64,000 nt of DNA from Fusobacterium ulcerans ATCC 49185. Lineage in GTDB: Bacteria > Fusobacteriota > Fusobacteriia > Fusobacteriales > Fusobacteriaceae. This document shows, one piece after another, positions 53,820 through 62,452 of the stretch (positions within the stretch are counted from its first letter, which is position 1; each line of letters starts with the position of its first letter). The translations under genes were made by a program, and so were the position numbers. The notes beneath the pieces are model-generated. The model ran no database searches, was not told the origin of the DNA, and saw nothing but the letters and a program-made list of their open reading frames with translations. The stretch spans positions 2,852,001-2,916,000 of the forward strand of contig NZ_LR215979.1 of assembly GCF_900683735.1 (NCBI RefSeq), in the 5' to 3' direction.

Positions 53820-53834
53820 GCAAATAGTATGCCA
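53820..53834 (-). promoter_or_regulatory. Sigma-54 (-24/-12) promoter of the acid-CoA operon
   Basis: Minus-strand TGGCATACTATTTGC keeps GG and GC ten bases apart and matches TGGCA-N-TTGC very well. It lies 49 bases upstream of the permease start. The PAS-type sigma-54 activator encoded at 45613-47001 is the obvious candidate regulator. The 53835-54216 stretch otherwise holds only AT-rich sequence and a terminator. Confidence 0.83.
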
Positions 53835-54025
53835 AAAAATAAAGACTATTTTTAAGGGCTTTCTTATTTATTTTTGTGCTTTATTATATTTTTTTGTTTC
53901 AAATTAGATAATTTTTTCTCAAAATCAAGACAGAATAAATTATATTTCAACTCAATATTTTATAATTATTTTTATTAGAAATATAAGAATGATTCTTTAT
54001 TACTTTTAAAATACTGACATTAATA

Positions 54026-54076
54026 AAAAAAATAATTGACCACTTAAGTTAAAAAAATCAACTCAGGCTGTCAATT
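54026..54076 (-). terminator. Terminator-like stem downstream of the EF-Tu D3-like gene
   Basis: On the minus strand AATTGAC pairs with GTCAATT (54070-54076 with 54034-54040) and an inner TGAGTT with AACTTA, followed by eight Ts. It lies about 140 bases after the stop codon of the 54217 gene. Confidence 0.65.
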
Positions 54077-54216
54077 ATCTATTTTCATAATTATTAGGTA
54101 ACACATAATTTTTACTTTGTTCATCTATATTATTTTTATATTTTGCTTACTTTATTAATTAAACATATTTTCTAATTTTAAAATTTATCTTATTTTTTAC
54201 TCAACTTCTTTTTTTC

Positions 54217-54540
54217 TTAGCAAAGCCCTGTTTTAAATTTATCTATAACAACCCCTTCTCCAACTAAAGTTGCTCCCTCTAAAATAAAAAATTCTGTCCC
54301 TGGCACTAACTTGCTGTAGTCTACAGTATCTCTATAAATAGGTTGAACAATTCCAAGTATCTCCTTTTCAAAAATAAATTCCTCTCCATCTATAAATTGA
54401 ACCCCTAAGTATTCAGAATCATTTTTTATTACAAAATGAGGCCTATACCTTCCACCAGAAAATCTTACAGGAGTTTTTCTTCTACCCTCAAAAAATTTTA
54501 TTTTTATGTATATACATATTTTATTTCTTGTATGATCCAT
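54217..54540 (-). CDS. Stand-alone EF-Tu domain-3-like protein, unknown function
   Basis: A 107-residue protein resembling only the third (beta-barrel) domain of elongation factor Tu. The match is in EGRRKTPVRFSGGRYRPHFV (compare the EF-Tu GGRHTPFFSGYRPQFY type) and in PGTEFFILEGATLVGEGVVI (compare RFAIREGGRTVGAGVV). No GTPase domain is present and the length rules out truncation of a normal EF-Tu at the sequence level. Its role is unknown; it could bind a ligand or RNA by the barrel. It has its own terminator and no operon partners; ispF lies 83 bp upstream across another terminator. Confidence 0.7.
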   Translation of the reverse strand: MDHTRNKICIYIKIKFFEGRRKTPVRFSGGRYRPHFVIKNDSEYLGVQFIDGEEFIFEKEILGIVQPIYRDTVDYSKLVPGTEFFILEGATLVGEGVVIDKFKTGLC

Positions 54541-54555
54541 AAATTTCCCTCCTAT

Positions 54556-54613
54556 AAAAAATATGAGGATGACTTATAAGCAGAATTTTATTCTAACTTT
54601 TTAATCATCCTCA
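54556..54613 (-). terminator. Terminator after ispF
   Basis: TGAGGATGA pairs with TCATCCTCA (54605-54613 and 54564-54572 in complement) with an inner AGAAT/ATTCT stem, followed by TATTTTTTAT on the minus strand. It begins eleven bases after the ispF stop. Confidence 0.82.
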
Positions 54614-54623
54614 AGTTAATCAT

Positions 54624-55097
54624 TTATTTTTCCAAAAGTACAACACAGTAAGACTTCACTCCACTTTCATCTCCTGTAAAGCCTAATTTTTCCTCAGTAG
54701 TAGCTTTTATACTTACCTGTTCTACATCTATCTCCAGTACTTCTGCAATTCTTTTTCTCATAGCTTCTATATATGGTTTTACTTTTGGCTTTTGTAAAAC
54801 TATTATAGAATCAAGATTAATTATTTTATATCCTCTTTCAGCAACCAATTCCTTTACCCTTTTTAAAAGTATAGTACTGTTTATGTTCTCATATTTCATA
54901 TCTGTATCAGGAAAATGCTGCCCTATATCTCCCAGAGCCAATGCTCCAAGCATTGCATCCATTACTGCATGAACTAATACATCCCCATCAGAATGTCCCA
55001 GCACACCTTTAGTATGAGGAATTTCTATTCCTCCAAGCACTAGTTTTCTTCCCTCTATAAGTACATGGACATCATATCCATTTCCAATTCTTATCAT
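54624..55097 (-). CDS. ispF: 2-C-methyl-D-erythritol 2,4-cyclodiphosphate synthase
   Basis: A 157-residue IspF of the non-mevalonate isoprenoid pathway. It has RIGNGYDVHVLIEGRKLVLG with the zinc Asp and His, KGVLGHSDGDVLVHAVMDAM with the third ligand, ALGDIGQHFPDTDMKYEN and a final KATTEEKLGFTGDESGVKSY. The ATG at 55095-55097 starts the family's MIRIGxGYDxH form; the longer frame runs into the kinase gene. It begins eight bases after that gene ends. No other isoprenoid gene is in the window. Confidence 0.95.
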   Translation of the reverse strand: MIRIGNGYDVHVLIEGRKLVLGGIEIPHTKGVLGHSDGDVLVHAVMDAMLGALALGDIGQHFPDTDMKYENINSTILLKRVKELVAERGYKIINLDSIIVLQKPKVKPYIEAMRKRIAEVLEIDVEQVSIKATTEEKLGFTGDESGVKSYCVVLLEK

Positions 55098-55104
55098 CTT
55101 ATCA

Positions 55105-56103
55105 CTATTCCCATCTCTCATAAATTCTGTTATAGAATTCAAGTACTTCATCTTTAGTTACAGTAGAAGTTCCCATCTTTCCAACTACTACACCTGCTGC
55201 TGTATTTGCTATCTTTGCAGCTTCATGCCATGAAACCCCAGAAGCTCCAGCCAATGTAAATACTGATATTACTGTATCTCCAGCCCCTGTTACATCATAC
55301 ACTTCTTTTGCAAAAGTTGGTATAGTTATAACTTCATCATTGTCTAAGAAAAGACTCATTCCCTCTTCACTTCTAGTAAGAAGAAGATTATCAAGCTGAA
55401 GTTTTGCTTTAAGTTCTTTTCCAACAGCCTCCATATCATCTGATCTTTTCAGTCCAAGACATTCTAAAGCTTCTTTTCTATTAGGAGTTATAGATGTTGC
55501 TCCTGTATAGTTTACTGCATTTTTAGGTTTAGGATCTACTGTTACTATTTTTCCTCTTTCTCTGCACATTCTTACTATCTCTTTTGCTACCATTGGAGTA
55601 AGTACTCCTTTATCATAGTCTGAAAGTATTACTGCATCCAATTCATCTATTTTTGATTCTATATTTTTAAGGAGAGCATATTCTAAAAATGTAGATATTG
55701 GAGTTATATCTTCCCAGTCTATTCTTAATAGCTGCTGGTTTCCTCCTATTACTCTTCTTTTTACAATAGTTGTTCTGTCCTTGCTTCTTATAAGACCAGA
55801 TACATCTATATGCTTATCTGCAAATGCTCCCATAAGTCTATCTCCATTAGAATCATTTCCAATAACACCAAAACAGATAGTCTGTGCACCTAGAGAAGCT
55901 AGATTATTCACAACATTTGCTGCTCCCCCCAGCACAAATTTTTCTTCTAATACATTGACTACTGGCACTGGTGCTTCTGGAGATATTCTATCTACACTTC
56001 CATAAATATAGTCATCTAACATCAAATCTCCAACTACTCCTATTTTTATGTTCTTAAAATTATCCAGTATTTTTTTCAAGTCAAAATTATTCTTTTTCTC
56101 CAT
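55105..56103 (-). CDS. rfaE1: D-glycero-beta-D-manno-heptose-7-phosphate kinase
   Basis: A 332-residue PfkB-family kinase corresponding to the kinase half of HldE. It has IGVVGDLMLDDYIYGSVDRI then SPEAPVPVVNVLEEKFVLGG near the start, RVIGGNQQLLRIDWEDITPI, and the ATP-site motif VYDVTGAGDTVISVFTLAGA with the catalytic Asp. It makes heptose-1,7-bisphosphate for ADP-heptose and lipopolysaccharide core, implying a two-membrane envelope. The adenylyltransferase half is absent, so a separate hldE-C gene should exist elsewhere. It lies 20 bp after the secretin gene and just before ispF. Confidence 0.93.
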   Translation of the reverse strand: MEKKNNFDLKKILDNFKNIKIGVVGDLMLDDYIYGSVDRISPEAPVPVVNVLEEKFVLGGAANVVNNLASLGAQTICFGVIGNDSNGDRLMGAFADKHIDVSGLIRSKDRTTIVKRRVIGGNQQLLRIDWEDITPISTFLEYALLKNIESKIDELDAVILSDYDKGVLTPMVAKEIVRMCRERGKIVTVDPKPKNAVNYTGATSITPNRKEALECLGLKRSDDMEAVGKELKAKLQLDNLLLTRSEEGMSLFLDNDEVITIPTFAKEVYDVTGAGDTVISVFTLAGASGVSWHEAAKIANTAAGVVVGKMGTSTVTKDEVLEFYNRIYERWE

Positions 56104-56123
56104 AAAATTCTCCTTGCTTCCTG

Positions 56124-57815
56124 CTAGAATACAGGATATATTTTTTTATCTTTTATATCTTTAATTTTTTGATGCAATTCTGTTTTATCAAAACTATCTT
56201 TTTCCCAACTATCTTTTTCGATATCAACTTTTAATTTTATGTATATATCAGTTATTTCTCTTTTTACAGATTGGTTTTTAAAAAAAATATTTATTACAGG
56301 GATTGTTCCAAGAAAAGGTACTCTGCTGTCTAGGTTTTGAACTATTGCTCTTTTAAGTCCACCTATAAAAATTGTTTCACCATCTTTCATTTTTACAGTA
56401 GTTTCTATACTTCTTCCTATTTTAGAGCCTCCCTCAGAATTATATGTTCCTCCTTCAGAAGTCATATTTTCCTGTTCACTTTTCTTTAATCTAAAATTAC
56501 TTACTTCTATCATTACTTTTAAAAATATTGTTCCATTTTCCTTAATTAAAGGTTTTACTTTTAGTATTATTCCAGCTTCTCTGAACAGCGGTGTATAAGT
56601 TGTCTTCTCTGTATTGTCATTTTCTTTTTTCTCTTCACCAACTATCACTTCTTCTGTTATTTTAAATTCTCCCTCTTCTCCATCAGCTACAAGTATAGAT
56701 GGCATAGCACTTATTACTAAATCCTGAGTAGCTTGCAAAAGATTTATTCCAAGACCAAGTATATCATTTCCATCATTAAACTGTCTTACTAAATTTATTC
56801 CAGAACCAAAACTTATTCCTGCTCCCTCTACTGCTGCTTTTCCTATTAATGAAATATCCAGTCCATTACTTTTTTCTATACTTCCAGTGTTATTGTATAA
56901 CCAATCAAAACCTAAATTTTCAAACAAATTATCTGTTACATCCAGTATTTGTGAAGTTATTCTTACCTGCTGTATCTCTCTATCCAGTTCTTTTACAAAT
57001 CTTACAGCTGATATTGTACTATCTTTTTTTCCTACTATTATTATCATATTCATTTTTGGTATGGAAGATACTCTTATCCCCTCACCAAAAGAATTTTTCA
57101 ATATACTGCTTACTTCATCTGCTGATATATTTACCAATTTTATTCTTTCAGTGTAAAATTCTTCTCCATTAATAAAAGTTTTTTCCATAATATTATTAAT
57201 ATTTTTTTCTTCTCTTATCTTTTCAGAACTATTTTTATCTCTCTCCATAGAAACAGTAACAGTATTTATATTTTTATCAATATTTACTATCTGTCCTGAT
57301 GTAAGAAATCCCTTCTTCTCAAATTTTACCACATATATTCCAGGATTCAAATCATTTATAACAAAGTTTCCTCCATAGGTTGTATATACTGGGCTAGAAG
57401 AACTTTTTTGAACAGTTATTTTTACACCTTCTATTCCCATATCATAGCCTTCTATGAGAACTTTCCCTCCCAATGCCATTTCACCTAAAATATTTGAATT
57501 TCTTCTTGATAAAACCAGCATTTCATCTAGAGGACTTATTTTTAAATTATTAGTTGAGGCAATTCCTTCTAATATATTTTTAAAATTTTCCCCCTTTGCA
57601 AAAAAGAGATCCAAAATTATATCTTTAGCTTTATCATCTGCTATTATAGTCATTCCACTTTCTTTAGACATAACTGCTAAAGCATCTGAAAGAATCATAC
57701 TTTTTAATTCCAGCTCTTGTTCAAGTTTTATTTCTTTTAAAGAAATCTTTTCTATTTTACCATAAATATTATAACAAATAAAAAAAATTAATAAAAGTAC
57801 AAGATTTTTTTTCAC
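56124..57815 (-). CDS. Secretin of type II secretion / type IV pilus system
   Basis: This 563-residue protein has a signal peptide (residues 1-19), an STN-like domain (about 40-105), a carboxypeptidase-regulatory/PEGA-like beta domain (about 116-190, GVKITVQKSSSSPVYTTYGG then VINDLNPGIYVVKFEKKGF), an N1-type domain and a C-terminal secretin (VPFLGTIPVINIFFKNQSVK). It would form the outer-membrane pore. The inserted beta domain is not part of the usual GspD or PilQ plan. It is the last gene of the pilus/secretion operon, 20 bp before rfaE1. Whether it serves secretion or a pilus cannot be told. Confidence 0.88.
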   Translation of the reverse strand: MKKNLVLLLIFFICYNIYGKIEKISLKEIKLEQELELKSMILSDALAVMSKESGMTIIADDKAKDIILDLFFAKGENFKNILEGIASTNNLKISPLDEMLVLSRRNSNILGEMALGGKVLIEGYDMGIEGVKITVQKSSSSPVYTTYGGNFVINDLNPGIYVVKFEKKGFLTSGQIVNIDKNINTVTVSMERDKNSSEKIREEKNINNIMEKTFINGEEFYTERIKLVNISADEVSSILKNSFGEGIRVSSIPKMNMIIIVGKKDSTISAVRFVKELDREIQQVRITSQILDVTDNLFENLGFDWLYNNTGSIEKSNGLDISLIGKAAVEGAGISFGSGINLVRQFNDGNDILGLGINLLQATQDLVISAMPSILVADGEEGEFKITEEVIVGEEKKENDNTEKTTYTPLFREAGIILKVKPLIKENGTIFLKVMIEVSNFRLKKSEQENMTSEGGTYNSEGGSKIGRSIETTVKMKDGETIFIGGLKRAIVQNLDSRVPFLGTIPVINIFFKNQSVKREITDIYIKLKVDIEKDSWEKDSFDKTELHQKIKDIKDKKIYPVF

Positions 57816-57827
57816 ATTCTCTCCCCT

Positions 57828-58649
57828 TTATTTAAAATCTTCCGTTTTTTCTAAATACATCTCGTTACCCTCTATTTTTAAGATGTACCAGTTTCTATCT
57901 TTTCTTATTTTTTCCCCTTCACTAAATATTTTTCTTTTTCCATTTTTAAATTTTAATATTATATAAACCTTTTCATTTATTTCAACTATATTTTTTTCTG
58001 TTACCATTTCCTTTTCATTATATGTATAAAAAATATTTTCCTTTTCAATATTTTTCATATTTTTTTCTTTAGGAGTATCATTAAGAATATACCCAGATAT
58101 TTTCAAATTAAATTTTATATCACTTTCATTTTTTTGAAATTGAAATGGTGTATCTGTAAATGATATCAATTTTTCTAAATTTTCCATCTCCTTAATCCAA
58201 TCAAATAGATTTCTTTCTTTTCCAGACAAAGAATAAGGAATATATATTTTTCCTTTTTTCTCTTTTCCTACAGTTCCAGTCTTTTCTATTCCTCCTATAG
58301 TTTCTATGGCTATTTTATTCTCTTTTGATTTTTCATATATAAAATCTTCCATTTCTCCAGAATTTTGAAATCCTTTTTTTAAAAGATTTTTCTCATATTT
58401 TTCATATTCAGTTTTTTCTTTTCTGTTTTCCTCATATTTTTTTTGATAAATTTTCTCTGTTTCTTTTAATTCCTTTTCTGATTTTTTTATTTTTATCTCT
58501 AAAGATATTTTTTGATTTTTCTGATTTTGAATTTCATTGTATGGTTCTATCACCAACTTATATGTCATCACAAGCCAGATACTGATAAAAATGAAAGCTA
58601 TTACTTTTTCTTTCCATTCTGTAGATTGAAAATTATTTGTTATTTTCAT
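57828..58649 (-). CDS. PilO/GspM-like inner-membrane assembly protein
   Basis: A 273-residue protein with one N-terminal membrane segment (about 15-33, VIAFIFISIWLVMTYKLVI), a charged coiled coil (about 40-105) and a periplasmic globular part. The plan is that of PilO or GspM, confirmed by its place after the PilM/PilN-like gene. The last 60 residues (EKVYIILKFKNGKRKIFSEG then IRKDRNWYILKIEGNEMYLE) look like a GspC/PilP-type beta domain and may replace the missing gspC or pilP. It overlaps the upstream gene by 17 bases. Confidence 0.7.
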   Translation of the reverse strand: MKITNNFQSTEWKEKVIAFIFISIWLVMTYKLVIEPYNEIQNQKNQKISLEIKIKKSEKELKETEKIYQKKYEENRKEKTEYEKYEKNLLKKGFQNSGEMEDFIYEKSKENKIAIETIGGIEKTGTVGKEKKGKIYIPYSLSGKERNLFDWIKEMENLEKLISFTDTPFQFQKNESDIKFNLKISGYILNDTPKEKNMKNIEKENIFYTYNEKEMVTEKNIVEINEKVYIILKFKNGKRKIFSEGEKIRKDRNWYILKIEGNEMYLEKTEDFK

Positions 58650-59865
58650 TTTTTACCCCTATATCTATCTGGAACTCATATCCATTTTCCTGTTTTTTTA
58701 TATAGTCATGATTTAAATAAAAGAACCTGTTATTTTTTAAAATATTTTTTTCAAACTCATATACTTCTTTCTCTTCCTGTACCTTTCCAATTATTTTTAA
58801 CATATCTTTTCCATTATATTCTATTCCTTCAAAATTCATTTGTGATGGCTTACACTTTTTTAATTCTTCTAATACTTCATATATTTTAAATTTTCCAAAA
58901 CTCACTTTCTCCATTAATTTACTTTTTTTCTCTTTAAAATTTTCAAAACTCTTTATTTCCTCTCTTTTCTTCTCTATTTTTACTTTAAAATTCCCTAAAT
59001 TTTCTTCAAGTTTTTCTATATTTTTCATTTCACGATTTTTTATACTTGTTAAAAAGAAAAACAGTAAAAATTCTACAACTAAAATTCCTGACAGAATAAT
59101 CATTCCAGATTTTATATTTTTTCTCTGTTCCATTCCTCTTCTATACTCTGCTGGAATAAAATCAAAATTCTTATTGAAAGTTATTTCAAAATTTTTCCAA
59201 TTCTCTATCAATATTTCTTTTTGAGAAAGCTTGCTATTTTTTATAAGACTTTCCAGCTCCCTATCTTTTTCATAAATAGCTATTCTTTCTATATCATCAA
59301 AAATTTCTTCTTCAAAAGAAAACATTACTCTTTCTAAAAGCTCATTAAACTCTTCTTGTGAATTCAATATTTCATCTCTTTCTGTATCTGCAGTTACTAT
59401 ATCTTTCAGTATATTATTTTTAAATATTGCAGCTGTAGTTCTAGCTATTCCAATATCCAGAAAAATTTCATTTTCTTTATCATTATTTGAAAAATACTTT
59501 AAAAGAAAAACTGGTATTATTCCTTTAATTTCTATTTTTTTCTCTTTTACTCTATTTGTTATTTCATATATTTTTTCTCTTTTAATAAGTATTATGATGC
59601 TCTCTTCTATTCCATCTTTTTTCCCCAGAGAAATCTCTTTTTCTACATAGTCTAAAACTTCATAATTTATTATCCTATTTTCCAGTTGTTCCTCTATTTC
59701 ATATTCTCTTTCTCTCTCTTCTAAACCTTCTTCCAATATTACTTTAATTACTTCAAAATATTCACTTTCTAGTACTAAAATACCTTTTTTTATATTCTTA
59801 TTGTTTTCTATCTCCTTTAAAGAAAAAAGAATGTCATTTTCTCTTTTTAATAATTTATTGAACAT
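58633..59865 (-). CDS. GspL / PilM-PilN-like inner-membrane platform protein
   Basis: A 410-residue protein combining an actin-like cytoplasmic domain (about 1-245; EIFLDIGIARTTAAIFKNN is the phosphate-loop remnant), one membrane segment (about 256-275) and a periplasmic coiled coil plus ferredoxin-like domain. This is the layout of GspL, or of PilM fused to PilN. It links the ATPase to the periplasmic parts of the machine. The sequence is divergent, so the call rests on architecture and gene order between the GspK-like and PilO-like genes. Confidence 0.75.
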   Translation of the reverse strand: MFNKLLKRENDILFSLKEIENNKNIKKGILVLESEYFEVIKVILEEGLEEREREYEIEEQLENRIINYEVLDYVEKEISLGKKDGIEESIIILIKREKIYEITNRVKEKKIEIKGIIPVFLLKYFSNNDKENEIFLDIGIARTTAAIFKNNILKDIVTADTERDEILNSQEEFNELLERVMFSFEEEIFDDIERIAIYEKDRELESLIKNSKLSQKEILIENWKNFEITFNKNFDFIPAEYRRGMEQRKNIKSGMIILSGILVVEFLLFFFLTSIKNREMKNIEKLEENLGNFKVKIEKKREEIKSFENFKEKKSKLMEKVSFGKFKIYEVLEELKKCKPSQMNFEGIEYNGKDMLKIIGKVQEEKEVYEFEKNILKNNRFFYLNHDYIKKQENGYEFQIDIGVKNENNK

Positions 59866-60442
59866 TTTCTGATATCACAAACTCCTTTACATATTCAGTA
59901 TTTGGTTTATCTATATCATCATTTTCAAATTCATATTCTATATTTATCACAGCAACAAATATTACTTCTAAATTAATTTCATCAGACTTAATTTTTTTCT
60001 CCATCCTTGCTGTAAATTTTCTTTTTTCTACAAAATGACTTTGAAGTTTATTTGATATTTTTTCATATATTTCTTCATTACTATTTGGATATATTATTTC
60101 AGAATTATTGTACAAAAATTTTTGCAGAGTATACCCTCCATAACTCATCTGAAGAACCTCATCTTTCTTTTTTAACCATACTCTTTTTTGGATACTGCTT
60201 CCAGCAAAAAAATCTATACTACTTTCATATTTTCCCTCATTTATATATCTATCTATTTTATATAGTTCATGGTATGCCAAAGTATGCAGAACCTCATTTT
60301 TTTCTTTAATTTTTAAACTATCCAGTCTGCTTATGAGCTTTTTCCCTCTAGTATGAGTCATTCTATATCCCACAAGAAAACTTCCCATTATAAAAGTTAT
60401 TAAAAAGATTGTTATTAAAAGTAAAAAGGCCTTTCTATTCAT
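59855..60442 (-). CDS. Pilus-operon membrane protein, possible GspK/PilX-like
   Basis: A 195-residue protein with one N-terminal membrane segment (about 4-24, KAFLLLITIFLITFIMGSFL) and a periplasmic domain without recognised motifs. Its place after two prepilin genes and before the GspL-like gene is that of GspK or PilX. The typical prepilin cleavage Gly followed by a +5 Glu is missing, so it may be an atypical minor pseudopilin. It overlaps both neighbours by eight to eleven bases, so all are translated together. Confidence 0.55.
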   Translation of the reverse strand: MNRKAFLLLITIFLITFIMGSFLVGYRMTHTRGKKLISRLDSLKIKEKNEVLHTLAYHELYKIDRYINEGKYESSIDFFAGSSIQKRVWLKKKDEVLQMSYGGYTLQKFLYNNSEIIYPNSNEEIYEKISNKLQSHFVEKRKFTARMEKKIKSDEINLEVIFVAVINIEYEFENDDIDKPNTEYVKEFVISENVQ

Positions 60443-61037
60443 ATTTTTTTCCTATAAGTTCATAGCCTTTTAATATCTTTTCAACTCTTTCTTTTCCATT
60501 TCTCATTTGCAGATTTATTATTATTCCCTTCTCATCTTTTTCAAAATATCCATCTGTTTTTTCTAAAATATTTTCTATTCTCTCTACAAAAATATTTCCA
60601 CCAAATAGGCTGCATTCTATAATTTCCAGACTTCCAGTATAAAATCTATAAATAATATATTTAGAAGAAACTATATCATCTTTGACATATGGAATCTCTA
60701 GAAATATTATATTTCCTCTTTTCACTTTTCTGTTGAAAAACTCTTCTCTCAATGGACTGTTGATATAACCAGAATGTTCAAATATTTCTTTTCCATTATT
60801 TAAATATTCTTTCCCCATATATTCCTTATTTCCAAAAGTACTTTCTCTTATATCTTTTTCTATAATTTCTATTATTCTTACACTATTTCTTGCTGTATTT
60901 CTTTCGCTTATAAAAAAACTCTCTGCTTTATTAATAATTTTCATAATAGGAAAAGAAAGAAGCATAAATATTCCCATTATTCCTATGGAAGCCATTGTTT
61001 CAATAAGAGTTATCCCTTTTATTTTTTTCCTGTACAT
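60435..61037 (-). CDS. Prepilin-like protein (GspJ-type minor pseudopilin)
   Basis: A 200-residue protein that begins MYRKKIKGITLIETMASIGI, with the prepilin cleavage after Gly, +1 Ile and the +5 Glu, followed by a hydrophobic helix. The size fits GspJ/PulJ. I chose the ATG at 61035-61037 because GGAG is four bases upstream; a longer frame overlaps the previous gene. It would lie at the tip of the pseudopilus. The globular part has no obvious signature. Confidence 0.8.
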   Translation of the reverse strand: MYRKKIKGITLIETMASIGIMGIFMLLSFPIMKIINKAESFFISERNTARNSVRIIEIIEKDIRESTFGNKEYMGKEYLNNGKEIFEHSGYINSPLREEFFNRKVKRGNIIFLEIPYVKDDIVSSKYIIYRFYTGSLEIIECSLFGGNIFVERIENILEKTDGYFEKDEKGIIINLQMRNGKERVEKILKGYELIGKKYE

Positions 61038-61044
61038 TTTTCTC

Positions 61045-61482
61045 CTAATAATATTCATCATATTCTGATATTAATTTTTCCTTTTTAAATACCCTATTTT
61101 TACTATGAAATTCTATTTTTAAAATCAAAAACTTTTCTTCTTCAATTTTGCTATTAAATACTGCTTTATCTATTGAAAGTAATATTTTTTCACTCTCTTT
61201 ATTCTCATACAAAAATTTTATATCATTAAAAATATAATGAATATCTTGATTTTCTTTCAATACATATTCATATTCTCCTAAATTTAAAGCTAAAAACTTA
61301 TATCCTTTAGATATTATTTTTCTTTCTAATAAATGAAAATTTTTCTCACTTTGCTCTATTTCCATGTATTTTCTATTTGTCTTTAGTATTCCTCTATTGA
61401 GTTCCATAAGAGGAAGTATAGTTATTAAAAACAAACTCATAGATATAATTACTTCTATAAAAGAAAAAGCTTTACTTCTCAT
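61045..61482 (-). CDS. Prepilin-like protein (GspI/H-type minor pseudopilin)
   Basis: A 145-residue protein with a prepilin-type start MRSKAFSFIEVIISMSLFLI; cleavage would follow the Ala, and Glu is near position +5 (FSFIE). Ala in place of Gly at -1 is allowed in some prepilins. A short beta-rich periplasmic domain follows. The gene overlaps prepilin peptidase by four bases (ATGA), so the two are coupled. Assignment to GspI or GspH is by size and order only. Confidence 0.78.
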   Translation of the reverse strand: MRSKAFSFIEVIISMSLFLITILPLMELNRGILKTNRKYMEIEQSEKNFHLLERKIISKGYKFLALNLGEYEYVLKENQDIHYIFNDIKFLYENKESEKILLSIDKAVFNSKIEEEKFLILKIEFHSKNRVFKKEKLISEYDEYY

Positions 61483-61931
61483 ATTTTCCCTGCAAAGAAA
61501 ATATAATAAAATGATATTAAAAGAAAAGGAGAAAAGGCAATTTCTCCTTTTACTGCTTTCTTTTTTATTATATATACTATTCCAAAAATAGCAGCTATAA
61601 CAAAAGTTACAAGATAATAAATATATATTGTATAAAAATTACTATAACCAAGAATATATCCAACTCCCACCATAAGCTTTATATCTCCAAAACCTATAAT
61701 TTCTTTTTTAGCAATATCTGAGCCATACCCGTAAAAAAAGAGCAGGGGAAGAGTGTAAACTCCTGCTCCTAATATTCCATTTTCTACTTCATATATATCC
61801 GTTCCTCTGTAACATATAGCTCCTATGAGAAAAATTATATTTAAACTATTGGGAATATAAAGTTTTTTTACATCTATCACTAATATCAAAAAAGAAACTG
61901 CAACAAGAAAAATTAAAATTATATTTTCCAT
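61479..61931 (-). CDS. pilD: Prepilin peptidase (A24 family, peptidase domain only)
   Basis: A 150-residue membrane protein with about five segments and both catalytic aspartates of A24 peptidases: Asp near residue 20 in LVIDVKKLYIPN and the second in the GxGD motif GFGDIKLMVGVGYILGY. The N-terminal N-methyltransferase domain of PilD/GspO is lacking, which makes it a short form like archaeal and TadV-type enzymes. It cleaves the leader of the prepilins encoded on both sides. Methylation, if any, must be done elsewhere. Confidence 0.87.
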   Translation of the reverse strand: MENIILIFLVAVSFLILVIDVKKLYIPNSLNIIFLIGAICYRGTDIYEVENGILGAGVYTLPLLFFYGYGSDIAKKEIIGFGDIKLMVGVGYILGYSNFYTIYIYYLVTFVIAAIFGIVYIIKKKAVKGEIAFSPFLLISFYYIFFAGKI

Positions 61932-61944
61932 ATTCTTCTCCTCT

Positions 61945-62427
61945 TTAATACTCTATCCATTTATTTCCCTGAATATCATATACTTGATCTTCTGTTGGTG
62001 CAAACCAAATATATACTCCATCTCCCCTTTTAGCCATTTCATCATGTTGTGGACTTTTAAAAGTAAATCTCATTTCTCCACCAAAAGTTATTTTTGTATT
62101 CTTATCCTTATCTTTTCTACTCCCTCCAATCTGTATTTTTCCATCTTTTATTACAGCTTCTGCTTTAGGATCTAAGTAAGGCAATATATTCTTTATAGCC
62201 TTTTTATCTTCTTCTTCATCAGGTTCCACTACTGCAGTTGGTGCTTCTCCATTTTCTATATAATATAATTCTGCTGCTGTTCTCATAGCTCCCAGATATG
62301 AGATTGCTTTTGTATCTCTTCCTTTTGCTAATTGTATTCTCACTTTAGGTGTTACCAAACTTGATAATATTCCTACTAATGCTACAGCTATTATCAGTTC
62401 AATTAGTGTAAATCCTCCATTTTTCAT
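61945..62427 (-). CDS. gspG: Major pseudopilin (GspG-type)
   Basis: A 160-residue prepilin with the standard start MKNGGFTLIELIIAVALVGI: cleavage after Gly and Glu at +5. The helix continues to about residue 50, with AISYLGAMRTAAELYYIENG as in GspG and PilE pilins. The C-terminal half is acidic and lysine-rich (DEEEDKKAIKNILPYLDPKA) and ends WFAPTEDQVYDIQGNKWIEY, similar to GspG ends. It is the first pilin after gspF and should form the shaft. A GGAGG-like site precedes the start. Confidence 0.9.
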   Translation of the reverse strand: MKNGGFTLIELIIAVALVGILSSLVTPKVRIQLAKGRDTKAISYLGAMRTAAELYYIENGEAPTAVVEPDEEEDKKAIKNILPYLDPKAEAVIKDGKIQIGGSRKDKDKNTKITFGGEMRFTFKSPQHDEMAKRGDGVYIWFAPTEDQVYDIQGNKWIEY

Positions 62428-62452
62428 TTGTTCTCCTCCAAGTTTTTATATT

